DNA from: Streptomyces sp. 135
Lineage (GTDB): Bacteria > Actinomycetota > Actinomycetes > Streptomycetales > Streptomycetaceae
Direction of reading: 5' to 3'
Assembly: GCF_020026305.1 (NCBI RefSeq)
Contig: NZ_CP075691.1
Location: 2,356,001-2,420,000 of the forward strand
Length of the DNA stretch: 64,000 nt
Positions 33,994 through 41,453 of the stretch are shown one piece after another. The position numbers and the translations under genes are program-made. The notes under the pieces are model-generated. The model saw only the letters and a program-made list of their open reading frames with translations. It searched no databases and was not told where the DNA came from. Position 1 is the stretch's first letter, and each line of letters begins with the position of its first letter.

Positions 33994-34020
33994 CGGCGGC
34001 CGGTGAACTTCCGGCCGCCG
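33994..34020 (+). terminator. Hairpin terminator after the sigma-like gene
   Basis: Perfect 10-bp arms CGGCGGCCGG and CCGGCCGCCG with a 7-nt loop directly follow the stop codon. No T-tract. Confidence 0.7.
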
Positions 34021-34048
34021 ACCCCTGTACCACCCGCCTACCCGTCAG

Positions 34049-34054
34049 TACATT
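34049..34054 (+). promoter_or_regulatory. -10 box of a probably leaderless transcript
   Basis: TACATT lies 6 nt before ATG 34061 and there is no Shine-Dalgarno sequence. A weak TGTACC is found 17 bp upstream. Confidence 0.55.
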
Positions 34055-34060
34055 GACGGC

Positions 34061-34981
34061 ATGTCTAATACGCAGAGCCGGGTGCCCATGCCCGTCGCGT
34101 CCGAGCACATACCGCTCAAGGCACGCAACGTCTCCTTCTCCTGGGAGAACACCCCGCTCCACTGGCTCCCGGACGACCCGTTCACCACGCACACCATCAA
34201 CGTGCTGCATCTGCTGCTGCCCGCCGGTGAACGCTGGTTCGTGCACGTCTACAAGCAGGTCCTGCCCCACATACGGGACGAGCGGCTGCGCGAGGACGTC
34301 ATCGGGTTCATCGGCCAGGAGGCCATGCACTCGCAGGCCCACGACGAGGTCCTGCCGCACCTCAAGGCGCAGGGGCTCGACCCGACGCCGTACACCGCGC
34401 AGGTCGACTGGCTCTTCGAGAAGCTGCTCGGCGACCGCACACTGCCGCCGGGCAAGGCGCGCAAGTGGTGGCTGATGGAGCGCGTCGCGATGATCGCGGC
34501 CATCGAGCACTACACCGCCTTCCTCGGCGACTGGGTCCTGGGCGCCGATGAGCTGGACCGCAGGGGCGCCGACCCGACCATGCTGGACCTGCTGCGCTGG
34601 CACGGCGCCGAGGAGGTCGAGCACCGCTCCGTGGCCTTCGACCTCTTCCTGCACGTCGACGGCGGCTACCGCCGCCGCGTGCGGACGTGGGCGACCGCCT
34701 TCACCGCGCTGGTCTTCCTCTGGCAGCGCGGGACGCGGTTCTTCATGGAGAACGACCCGACGCTCGTCGACGGCAGGGCGAGCTTCAAGGACTTCCACCG
34801 CAGCGGACGCGCGGGCACGCTGCCGACCACCGGAGCCATGGTCCGCTCCATCCCCCGCTACCTGAGCCGCGGCTACCACCCCTCCCAGGAGGGCAGCACG
34901 GCACAGGCCGTGGCCTACCTCGCCTCCTCACCGGCCGCCACCGCCGCCGAGAAGGCCGCCGCCGGGCAGGGGGACGTCTGA
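34061..34981 (+). CDS. Metal-dependent hydrolase-like protein (PF10118 type)
   Basis: A 306-aa protein of the predicted metal-dependent hydrolase family. Conserved His/Glu/Asp clusters are GFIGQEAMHSQAHDEVLPHL (about residues 81-100), AAIEHYTAFLGDWVLG (about 146-161) and GAEEVEHRSVAFDLF (about 184-198), which could form a ferritin-like di-metal site. The start is probably leaderless. It ends 1 bp before the flavin/ferredoxin reductase gene, which could supply electrons to such a site; that coupling is an inference. Confidence 0.85.
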   Translation: MSNTQSRVPMPVASEHIPLKARNVSFSWENTPLHWLPDDPFTTHTINVLHLLLPAGERWFVHVYKQVLPHIRDERLREDVIGFIGQEAMHSQAHDEVLPHLKAQGLDPTPYTAQVDWLFEKLLGDRTLPPGKARKWWLMERVAMIAAIEHYTAFLGDWVLGADELDRRGADPTMLDLLRWHGAEEVEHRSVAFDLFLHVDGGYRRRVRTWATAFTALVFLWQRGTRFFMENDPTLVDGRASFKDFHRSGRAGTLPTTGAMVRSIPRYLSRGYHPSQEGSTAQAVAYLASSPAATAAEKAAAGQGDV

Positions 34982-34982
34982 C

Positions 34983-36053
34983 ATGGCCCGCCTCCCCGTC
35001 CTCGCCCTCGCCGCCGGAACGGCCCTGCTCGCCCGGCGGGCCCTGCGCCGCCGGATCGCCATCTCCCCGCTGTGGCCGCTGCCCGCCCTGGAGCAGCCGG
35101 TCTCCGGGCGGCCGCGCTCCCGTGCGCTGCGGCTGCGCGTCGCACGGCACGAGCGCGTGGCCGACGGCGTCATCCAACTGCGCCTGGAGGGGACCGACTT
35201 GCCGCCCTGGCAGCCGGGCGCCCATCTCGACCTGGTGCTGCCGTCGGGGCTCGTACGGCAGTACTCGCTCTGCGGCGACCCCGAGGACCCCTCCTCGTAC
35301 ACCGTCGCGATCCGGCTGATCGGCGCCGGGCAGGGTGGCAGGGGCGGCTCGCGCGAGGTGCACGAGCGGCTGCGGGAGGGCGACGAGGTCGAGGTGCGGG
35401 GGCCGCGCAACCGCTTCCCGCTCGCCGACGCCACGTCGTGCGTCTTCGTCGCCGGCGGCATCGGGATCACGCCGATCCTGCCGATGCTGCGGGCCGTGCA
35501 GGCCTCGGGGGCGCCGTGGCGGCTGCTCTACGGCGGGCGGTCGCGCGCCTCGATGCCGTTCCTGGAAGAGGTCGAGAAGCTCGGCGGGGCGGGGCGCGGG
35601 CGGGTCACCGTCGTCGCGGAGGACGAGGACGGACTGCCGGACGTGGCCGCCTTCCTGAGCGGAACGCCCGAGGGCGCCGCCGTGCACGTATGCGGGCCCG
35701 AGGCCCTGATGGAGGCGGTCGGCGCCGCGCTGCCGCAGGGGTGCTCGCTGCACCTGGAGCGGTTCTCACCGCGTGCCCGCACCGAGGGCGACACCGCCTT
35801 CGAGGTCGAACTGCGGCGCAGCGGGCGCACGGTGGCGGTCGCCGCGGACGGCACGGTGCTCGCCGCGGTCCGCGCCGCGCTGCCGGACACGGCGTACTCC
35901 TGCGAGCAGGGGTTCTGCGGGACCTGCCAACAGCGCGTCCTGGAGGGGGAGATCGACCACCGGGACGAGCTGCTGACCGACGGCGAGCGGGCCGGCTCGA
36001 TGCTCATCTGCGTCTCGCGTGCGCGCGGTGAGCGGCTCGTGCTCGACCTGTGA
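34983..36053 (+). CDS. Flavin reductase with C-terminal 2Fe-2S ferredoxin
   Basis: A 356-aa protein with a short N-terminal hydrophobic stretch, then a ferredoxin-reductase domain (flavin-binding RQYSLCG near residue 90, nicotinamide-binding GGIGITPIL near 158, VCGPEALM near 235). A plant-type 2Fe-2S domain at the end has CEQGFCGTCQ near residue 307 and the fourth Cys in LICVSRA. This is the phthalate-dioxygenase-reductase architecture: NAD(P)H to FMN to 2Fe-2S to a partner. The partner is probably the neighbouring PF10118 protein, with which it is co-transcribed. Confidence 0.92.
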   Translation: MARLPVLALAAGTALLARRALRRRIAISPLWPLPALEQPVSGRPRSRALRLRVARHERVADGVIQLRLEGTDLPPWQPGAHLDLVLPSGLVRQYSLCGDPEDPSSYTVAIRLIGAGQGGRGGSREVHERLREGDEVEVRGPRNRFPLADATSCVFVAGGIGITPILPMLRAVQASGAPWRLLYGGRSRASMPFLEEVEKLGGAGRGRVTVVAEDEDGLPDVAAFLSGTPEGAAVHVCGPEALMEAVGAALPQGCSLHLERFSPRARTEGDTAFEVELRRSGRTVAVAADGTVLAAVRAALPDTAYSCEQGFCGTCQQRVLEGEIDHRDELLTDGERAGSMLICVSRARGERLVLDL

Positions 36054-36097
36054 AGTACCGGGCGGGACCGGACCGCCGGAGGGCCGGTTCCGCTCGG

Positions 36098-36103
36098 TAA
36101 GGT
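36098..36103 (+). promoter_or_regulatory. -10 box of a probably leaderless transcript
   Basis: TAAGGT lies 6 nt before ATG 36110 with no ribosome site between. No clear -35. Confidence 0.5.
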
Positions 36104-36109
36104 GTTCGT

Positions 36110-36865
36110 ATGACTACCGGGGTGCGCCGCAGGATGGGTGTCGAGGAGCGGCGGCAGCAGCTGATCGGGGTCGCGCTCGACCTGTTCAGCCACCGCTCGC
36201 CCGACGACGTCTCCATCGACGAGATAGCGGCGGCCGCGGGCATCTCGCGTCCGCTGGTCTACCACTACTTCCCCGGCAAACTCAGCCTGTACGAGGCGGC
36301 GTTGCGCCGGGCGGCCGAGGAGCTGGCCGAGCGGTTCGTGGAGCCGCACGAGGGGCCGCTCGGTGCGCGGCTGCTGCGCGTGACGGGGCGCTTCCTGTCT
36401 TTCGTCGACGAGCACGGGCCCGGCTTCTCCGCGCTGATGCGGGGCGGTCCCGCGGTCTCCGCGGGCGGCGGCTGCGCGGTGGGCCCGGGGACGGCATCGG
36501 CATCGGCATCCACGACGAACGCACTGATCGACTCGGTGCGCCAGGCCGCGTACGACCAGATCCTCGCGCACCTCAAGGTCACCGAGCCGTCCGCCCGGCT
36601 TGAACTCGTCGTGCGGTCCTGGATCTCGCTGGCCGAGTCCACGGCGCTGCTCTGGCTGGACGGGCGGCGCGTGCCGCGTGCGGAGCTCGAACTGCAGCTG
36701 GTGCACGACTTCGCGGCGCTGACCGCGGTGAGCGCCGCCTACGACGAGGAGATGGCGGCGCTGCTGCGCGGCATCCTCGCCGAGGAACCGGCCGACGGCC
36801 CGTTCGCCGATCTGGTCGGCCGCCTCCTCGCGCTGGCCCCTCAGGCCGCCGACGACTTGCGGTAG
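36110..36865 (+). CDS. TetR-family regulator
   Basis: A 251-aa regulator with the N-terminal helix-turn-helix VSIDEIAAAAGISRPLVYHYFPGKLSLYEAALRRA (about residues 34-68) and a ligand-binding C-terminal domain. A run of Ala/Ser (GTASASASTTN) interrupts the middle. It follows the hydrolase/reductase pair on the same strand and is the natural candidate to control it. Its last 25 bp overlap the converging isomerase gene. Confidence 0.9.
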   Translation: MTTGVRRRMGVEERRQQLIGVALDLFSHRSPDDVSIDEIAAAAGISRPLVYHYFPGKLSLYEAALRRAAEELAERFVEPHEGPLGARLLRVTGRFLSFVDEHGPGFSALMRGGPAVSAGGGCAVGPGTASASASTTNALIDSVRQAAYDQILAHLKVTEPSARLELVVRSWISLAESTALLWLDGRRVPRAELELQLVHDFAALTAVSAAYDEEMAALLRGILAEEPADGPFADLVGRLLALAPQAADDLR

Positions 36866-37200
36866 GAGTCGTCCAGGTCCCGGATCTCGGCCGACGCGTG
36901 CAGGGTGACGCCGGCCGCGGGCTTCACGTACCGCCGCACGAGGTCCAGCGCGCCCTCGGTCACTTGGGCCTTGGTCCGCGCGGAGCGCCCGGGCAGCAGC
37001 CCGATCATGACGTGGACGATGCCGTCGCCGCCGGTCCCGTCGCCCACCACGCTCTCCTCGGTCCGTACGAACCGGGTCTTGCAGGCGTCGGCGGCGGCGC
37101 CCGCGACCTCGACGAGCAGCGGGTGCAGGGCCAGCGCGAAGCCCCTGCGGTCGAAGTCCCCGGCGAGCTGCTCGGAGTAGTCGACGGTGATCTGCGGCAT
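36841..37200 (-). CDS. 5-carboxymethyl-2-hydroxymuconate isomerase (CHMI)-like
   Basis: A 119-aa tautomerase-superfamily protein. After Met removal the N-terminus is Pro (MPQITVDYSEQLAG), the catalytic base of the family. Length and the blocks HPLLVEVAGAAADACKTRFV and VHVMIGLLPGRS fit CHM isomerase (HpcD), which acts in homoprotocatechuate breakdown. No other gene of that pathway is nearby, so the real substrate may differ. ATG 37200 is chosen so that Pro follows Met. Its 3' end overlaps the TetR gene by 25 bp. Confidence 0.85.
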   Translation of the reverse strand: MPQITVDYSEQLAGDFDRRGFALALHPLLVEVAGAAADACKTRFVRTEESVVGDGTGGDGIVHVMIGLLPGRSARTKAQVTEGALDLVRRYVKPAAGVTLHASAEIRDLDDSYRKSSAA

Positions 37201-37249
37201 GGCCACCCCTGTAGGTCCGTTGGTGGCGCCCACCTTTACGGTGATCGCC

Positions 37250-37692
37250 ATGACGGCGCAACTGACGTTCCGCAGTGCGGACAAGGCCGACACGGCGACC
37301 CTCACCGGCCTCTACGACGGCGGCTGATCGACTCCGGGGTGGAGGAGGTGTGGCTCGCCGAGGAAGGGGCCGAGGTCGTCGGGGCGTACGAACTGTGGTG
37401 GGACGATGAGGCGGCCTGGGGTGTGCGGGCGCCGGACGCGGGCTATGTGCACCGGCTGATGGTGCGGCGCGGGGCGCGGCCCGGGACCGGCAGGGCGATG
37501 CTCGCGCGGGCGGAGCGGCGGATCGCCGAGGCGGGGCGCGAGCTGTGCCGGCTGGACTGCGTGTCGGCCAACCCCCGGCTGCGCACGTACTACGAGGGGG
37601 CCGGTTACACGGCCGTCGGTGAGTTGGCGGGGAAGGTGGCCGCCGACGGGAGCACGTACGGCGTGACGCTGATGGAGAAGCGCCTGGTCTAG
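37250..37692 (+). pseudogene. GNAT acetyltransferase, disrupted by internal deletion and frameshift
   Basis: ATG 37250 opens a normal GNAT start (MTAQLTFRSADKADTATLTG) that stops after 26 codons at TGA 37325-37327. In another frame, from about 37319, the rest of a GNAT protein continues: RRLIDSGVEEVWLAEEGAEV, then VHRLMVRRGARPGTGRAMLARAERRI (acetyl-CoA loop) and LRTYYEGAGYTAVG. About 20-25 residues that usually join these parts are missing. The simplest reading is one deletion that also shifts the frame. A shorter protein from GTG 37339 or 37348, after GGAGGAGG, is possible but would lack the first strand and helix. Confidence 0.7.
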
Positions 37693-39323
37693 CGGTCGCC
37701 GGTCAGGCGCAGGGCGAGCAGGGCGATGTCGTCGTCCCGGTCGTGGCCGAAGCAGGCGAGCAGGGTGTCGCAGAGATCGGCGACGCCGAGTGGCGCGTCG
37801 GCTGCGACGGTGCGCAGGTGCTGCATGGAGACCGCGAGGTCGGTGCCGCGCGTCTCGATGAGGCCGTCGGTGACCATGAGGAGCCGGTCGGTGGGGCCGA
37901 GGACCGTCTCCGTGGGGGCCGGTCTGTCCAGGCCGAGGCCGAGGAGCGGACCGTGGGCCCGCAGGTACGTGGCCGAGCCGGTGTCGCTGACGACGAGCGG
38001 CGGGATGTGCCCGGCGTTGGCGACGCGGGTGCGTCCGGTGGCGGGGTCGACGAGGGCCAGGCAGAGAGTGGCCGTCACGTCGGGGTGGTAGCGCTGGAGC
38101 ATGTTGTCCAGGCGGTGGGCGAGCTCCCGGGGGTCGGATTCCTCGACGCAGTAGGCGCGCAGGGCGTGCCGGATCTCGACCATCACGGTGGCGGCGTCCA
38201 GGGAGTGCCCGACCACGTCGCCGATGGCGGTGAGGACGCCGCCCGAGGTGGGCAGCGCGGCGTAGAAGTCGCCGCCGATCTCCGTGTCGCTGGAGGCGGG
38301 TTCGTAGCGGACGACGACTTCCGTGCCGGGCACCTGCGGCACGTGCGTCGGCAGGAAGCTGCGCTGGAGGGTGAGGGCGATGTGGCGTTCCATCTCGTAC
38401 ATGAGCAGTCGCTCCGCGGCAAGCGCGGTGGCATGGGCGAGCCGCCCCACGAGACGCTCGGTGTCGGGGTCGGGGTGCTGGGCGTAGGCGGGTGTGGCGA
38501 GGCAGACGGGCGCGCTGCCCTCGCGGCTGCGGGCCAGGGCGAGCCTGGCCCCGTCGGGCGGTCCGGTGCCGCTGACCGCCTCGGCCTGGAAGAAGCCGGG
38601 CGGCCACAGCGGGGCGGGGGCGACGGTGCTGCGCACGCCGACGTGGCCCGACATGATCCGCAGGATGAGGCGGGCCACCGCTTCGTGCGCGCCGTCGTCG
38701 GGCAGGGAGGCGGAGGCCCGGCTCCGTGACAGGCCCCGGTGCACCGCGCCGTCGCCGCCGAGGATGAACGCGGCGGCGGGGCTCCTGGTGAGGCGGTCGG
38801 TGCCCGCGGCCGCGGCGTCGGCCAGTTCGCGCGGGCAGCGGGCCGACTGGACGTCGAGGATGGTCTCGGCGAGCCGCGTGAGGTGCCCGGCCTCGGCCTC
38901 GGCGTCGCTGCGGTGGCGGGCGCCGCGGGCGACGGCCCGGACCACGGCCTGGATCTCCTCCGGTTCGGCGGGCACCGTCAGATAGGCCTCGCCGCCCGCG
39001 TCGAGGCCGCGGCAGCGGTCGGCGGGGGCGACGCGGGCCGCCGAGAAGTGCACGATGGGCAGGGCGGCGGTCTGCGGGGCCTCCTTGATGCGGCGGCAGA
39101 GCTCGAAGCCGCTCATGTCGGGCAGGCCCACGTCGACGAGCGCCACGTCGGGGAGTTCGCCCATGCGGTGACGCGCGTCGAGTTCGGCGAGGGCTTCGGC
39201 CGCGCTGGCGACGAGGATGACGCGGTGGCCGTCCCTGCGCAGGACCGCGCCCAGCGCGTATCGACTGGCGGCGACGTCGTCGACCACCAGGATCGTAGTG
39301 TCTGCCTTGCCGTTGGCGCTCAA
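37689..39323 (-). CDS. RsbU/SpoIIE-type phosphatase with N-terminal receiver
   Basis: A 544-aa protein. Residues about 9-130 form a CheY-like receiver with Asp15/Asp16, Asp64 and Ser94, but the usual Lys is Val117 (YLTVP). A GAF-like middle follows (about 145-310), then a PP2C/SpoIIE phosphatase (about 325-540) with EIGGDFYA, GDVVGHSLDAA, ANAGHIPPL, TDGLIETRG and HDRDDDIALLALR, which bind Mn and remove phosphate from anti-sigma antagonists. TTG 39323 begins LSANGKADTTILVVDDV and follows AAAGGGG; no better start is seen. It likely acts in a stress-sigma partner-switch whose other parts are elsewhere. Confidence 0.88.
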   Translation of the reverse strand: MSANGKADTTILVVDDVAASRYALGAVLRRDGHRVILVASAAEALAELDARHRMGELPDVALVDVGLPDMSGFELCRRIKEAPQTAALPIVHFSAARVAPADRCRGLDAGGEAYLTVPAEPEEIQAVVRAVARGARHRSDAEAEAGHLTRLAETILDVQSARCPRELADAAAAGTDRLTRSPAAAFILGGDGAVHRGLSRSRASASLPDDGAHEAVARLILRIMSGHVGVRSTVAPAPLWPPGFFQAEAVSGTGPPDGARLALARSREGSAPVCLATPAYAQHPDPDTERLVGRLAHATALAAERLLMYEMERHIALTLQRSFLPTHVPQVPGTEVVVRYEPASSDTEIGGDFYAALPTSGGVLTAIGDVVGHSLDAATVMVEIRHALRAYCVEESDPRELAHRLDNMLQRYHPDVTATLCLALVDPATGRTRVANAGHIPPLVVSDTGSATYLRAHGPLLGLGLDRPAPTETVLGPTDRLLMVTDGLIETRGTDLAVSMQHLRTVAADAPLGVADLCDTLLACFGHDRDDDIALLALRLTGDR

Positions 39324-39530
39324 GCGGGGCCCCTTTGGGGCAGGTCGATGGGCTGGTCGGTGGGGCGGGGGTGCCCGCCCGGTCCGAGAGCAGTCCCGCT
39401 CGTCCAAGTTAGCGTTCCGCCGTGCGCTCCGGGAGTGGGCGGCGACGGTCCTACCGAGAACGGTGAAGATCCCCGAATCTCTCTCGTCGAGGGCGTACTT
39501 GACGATAGAATCTGCGCCCCTCACCTTGAC

Positions 39531-39767
39531 GTGGTGCAGTTCTTGGGCCTGCCCGGCGAGGACCCGGGCCCGCTGCGGCCGCGCCTGCTCGGTGACGCCG
39601 GGGGCGCCGAAGACTCCGCGGCCACCGGCGGGGCGGACGTCCTCGTGACCTTCGCGTTCCGTGAGGCGTTCACCGGAGTGAGCGGCCACTTCGGCGCAGC
39701 CACCTACCCGCACCTTCGCCACCACCTCCCGACCCGCCCCCGAGCCGACAACCCCCCGCACCCATGA
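39531..39767 (+). CDS. Possible small protein or gene remnant before the alpha-glucosidase
   Basis: A frame of 78 codons from GTG 39531 or 39534 reads VVQFLGLPGEDPGPLRPRLL and ends YPHLRHHLPTRPRADNPPHP. Nearly every third base is G or C, and this drops sharply just upstream, which argues for real coding. Its TGA overlaps ATG 39764 of the glucosidase (ATGA). A TAGAAT -10-like box lies at 39506-39511. There is no ribosome site, so it is either leaderless or the tail of a longer gene that was lost. I do not recognise the sequence. The rest of the gap (39324-39530) holds nothing I can name. Confidence 0.4.
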   Translation: MVQFLGLPGEDPGPLRPRLLGDAGGAEDSAATGGADVLVTFAFREAFTGVSGHFGAATYPHLRHHLPTRPRADNPPHP

Positions 39768-41428
39768 GGGACTTCATGACCCAGCACGTCACCGCCGCGC
39801 CCGCCCACACCGACTCCGTGCCGAGCCGGGAGTGGTGGCGCGACGCGGTCATCTACCAGGTCTACCCGCGCAGCTTCGCCGACGGGAACGGCGACGGCAT
39901 GGGCGACCTGCCCGGCATCACGGCACGCCTGCCGCACCTGCGCGACCTGGGGGTGGACGCCGTCTGGCTCTCCCCCTTCTACGCCTCGCCGCAGGCCGAC
40001 GCCGGTTACGACGTGGCGGACTACCGCGCGGTGGACCCCATGTTCGGCACCCTCACGGACGTCGACGACCTCGTGCGGGAAGCCCACTCGCTGGGCCTGC
40101 GCGTCATCGTCGACCTCGTGCCCAACCACTGCTCCGACCAGCACGAGTGGTTCAAGCAGGCGCTGCGCGAGGGCCCCGGCTCGCCGCTGCGGGACCGCTT
40201 CCACTTCCGGCCCGGCAAGGGCACCGACGGCGAGCTGCCGCCGAACGACTGGGAGTCCGTCTTCGGCGGACCCGCCTGGACCCGCGTCGAGGACGGCTCC
40301 TGGTACCTGCACCTCTTCGCGCCGGAGCAGCCCGACTTCAACTGGGACCACCCGGCCGTCAAGGACGAGTTCCGCTCCATCCTGCGCTTCTGGCTCGACC
40401 TCGGCATCGACGGCTTCCGCATCGACGTCGCGCACGGCCTGGTCAAGGCGCGGGGCCTGCCGGACATCGGCCACGAGGAGCAGGTCAAGCTGCTCGGCGG
40501 CCAGGCCGTGCCGTACTTCGACCAGGACGGCGTGCACGAGATCTACCGCGACTGGCGCAAGATCCTCGACGAGTACACGCGCGAGGACGGCACCGAGCGC
40601 ATCGCCGTCGCCGAGGCGTGGACCCCGACCGTCGAGCGCAGCGCCCTGTACCTGCGCCCCGACGAACTGCACCAGGCGTTCAACTTCGAGTACCTGACGA
40701 CCGATTGGGACGCGCGGGCGCTGCGCGACGTCATCGAACGCTCCCTCGCCGCGATGAACTCCGTGGACGCGCCCGCCACCTGGGTGCTCTCCAACCACGA
40801 CGTCGTACGCCACTCCACGCGCTTCGCCGGCGGCGACGAGGCCCGCGGCCTGCGCCGGGCCCGGGCGGCGACGCTGCTGATGCTGGCGCTGCCCGGCTCC
40901 GCCTACATCTACCAGGGCGAGGAGCTCGGCCTGCCCGAGGTCACCGATCTGCCGGACGAGGTGCGCCAGGACCCGGCGTTCTTCCGCTCCGCCGGGCAGG
41001 ACGGCACGCGTGACGGCTGCCGGGTGCCGCTGCCGTGGTCCGGTGAGCGCGCGCCGTTCGGCTTCGGTCCGGCCGAGGGCGGTCCGAGCTGGCTGCCGCA
41101 GCCGGAGTCCTGGCGGGACCTGTCGGTGGCGGCGCAGACCGGTGACCCCACGTCGACGCTGGAGTTCTACCGCTCCGCGCTCGCCGTGCGCCGCGAGCAC
41201 CCGGCGCTGGGCGCGGGCCGCGGTGTGGAGTGGCTGGACGCCCCCGAGGGCGTGCTCGCCTTCCGCCGCACGTGTGCGACGCGCGCGTTCGTCTGCACGG
41301 TGAACCTCACCGCCTCCCCCGTCACGCTGCCGACGCCCGGCGCCCTCCTGCTGGCGAGCGCGGGCGTGGCGCCGGGCGCCGACGAGACCGCCCTGCCGGC
41401 CGATTCGACGCTCTGGTGGGCAGCCTGA
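39764..41428 (+). CDS. aglA: Alpha-glucosidase (GH13)
   Basis: A 554-aa cytoplasmic glycosidase (550 aa from the second ATG, 39776). All four GH13 regions are present: DLVPNHCS (about residue 121), GFRIDVAHG with the nucleophile Asp (about 221), VAEAW with the acid Glu (about 283) and VLSNHDVVRH (about 344). The start WWRDAVIYQVYPRSFADGNGDGMGDLPGI is typical of maltose/oligosaccharide alpha-glucosidases. malR follows 25 bp later on the same strand. The gene name is by analogy to the mal loci of other streptomycetes. Confidence 0.92.
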   Translation: MRDFMTQHVTAAPAHTDSVPSREWWRDAVIYQVYPRSFADGNGDGMGDLPGITARLPHLRDLGVDAVWLSPFYASPQADAGYDVADYRAVDPMFGTLTDVDDLVREAHSLGLRVIVDLVPNHCSDQHEWFKQALREGPGSPLRDRFHFRPGKGTDGELPPNDWESVFGGPAWTRVEDGSWYLHLFAPEQPDFNWDHPAVKDEFRSILRFWLDLGIDGFRIDVAHGLVKARGLPDIGHEEQVKLLGGQAVPYFDQDGVHEIYRDWRKILDEYTREDGTERIAVAEAWTPTVERSALYLRPDELHQAFNFEYLTTDWDARALRDVIERSLAAMNSVDAPATWVLSNHDVVRHSTRFAGGDEARGLRRARAATLLMLALPGSAYIYQGEELGLPEVTDLPDEVRQDPAFFRSAGQDGTRDGCRVPLPWSGERAPFGFGPAEGGPSWLPQPESWRDLSVAAQTGDPTSTLEFYRSALAVRREHPALGAGRGVEWLDAPEGVLAFRRTCATRAFVCTVNLTASPVTLPTPGALLLASAGVAPGADETALPADSTLWWAA

Positions 41429-41439
41429 GACGCGACCGG

Positions 41440-41445
41440 TACAGT
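41440..41445 (+). promoter_or_regulatory. -10 box of a probably leaderless malR transcript
   Basis: TACAGT lies 8 nt before GTG 41454, within the 25-bp gap after the glucosidase gene. The gap has no ribosome site (CCCCTCCT is the opposite polarity). Confidence 0.5.
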
Positions 41446-41453
41446 CCCCTCCT

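Noticed and set aside
36898..37250. A long N-terminal extension of the acetyltransferase frame over the isomerase gene
   Set aside because: It is the antisense of the CHM isomerase. The genuine GNAT start is in a different frame at 37250.
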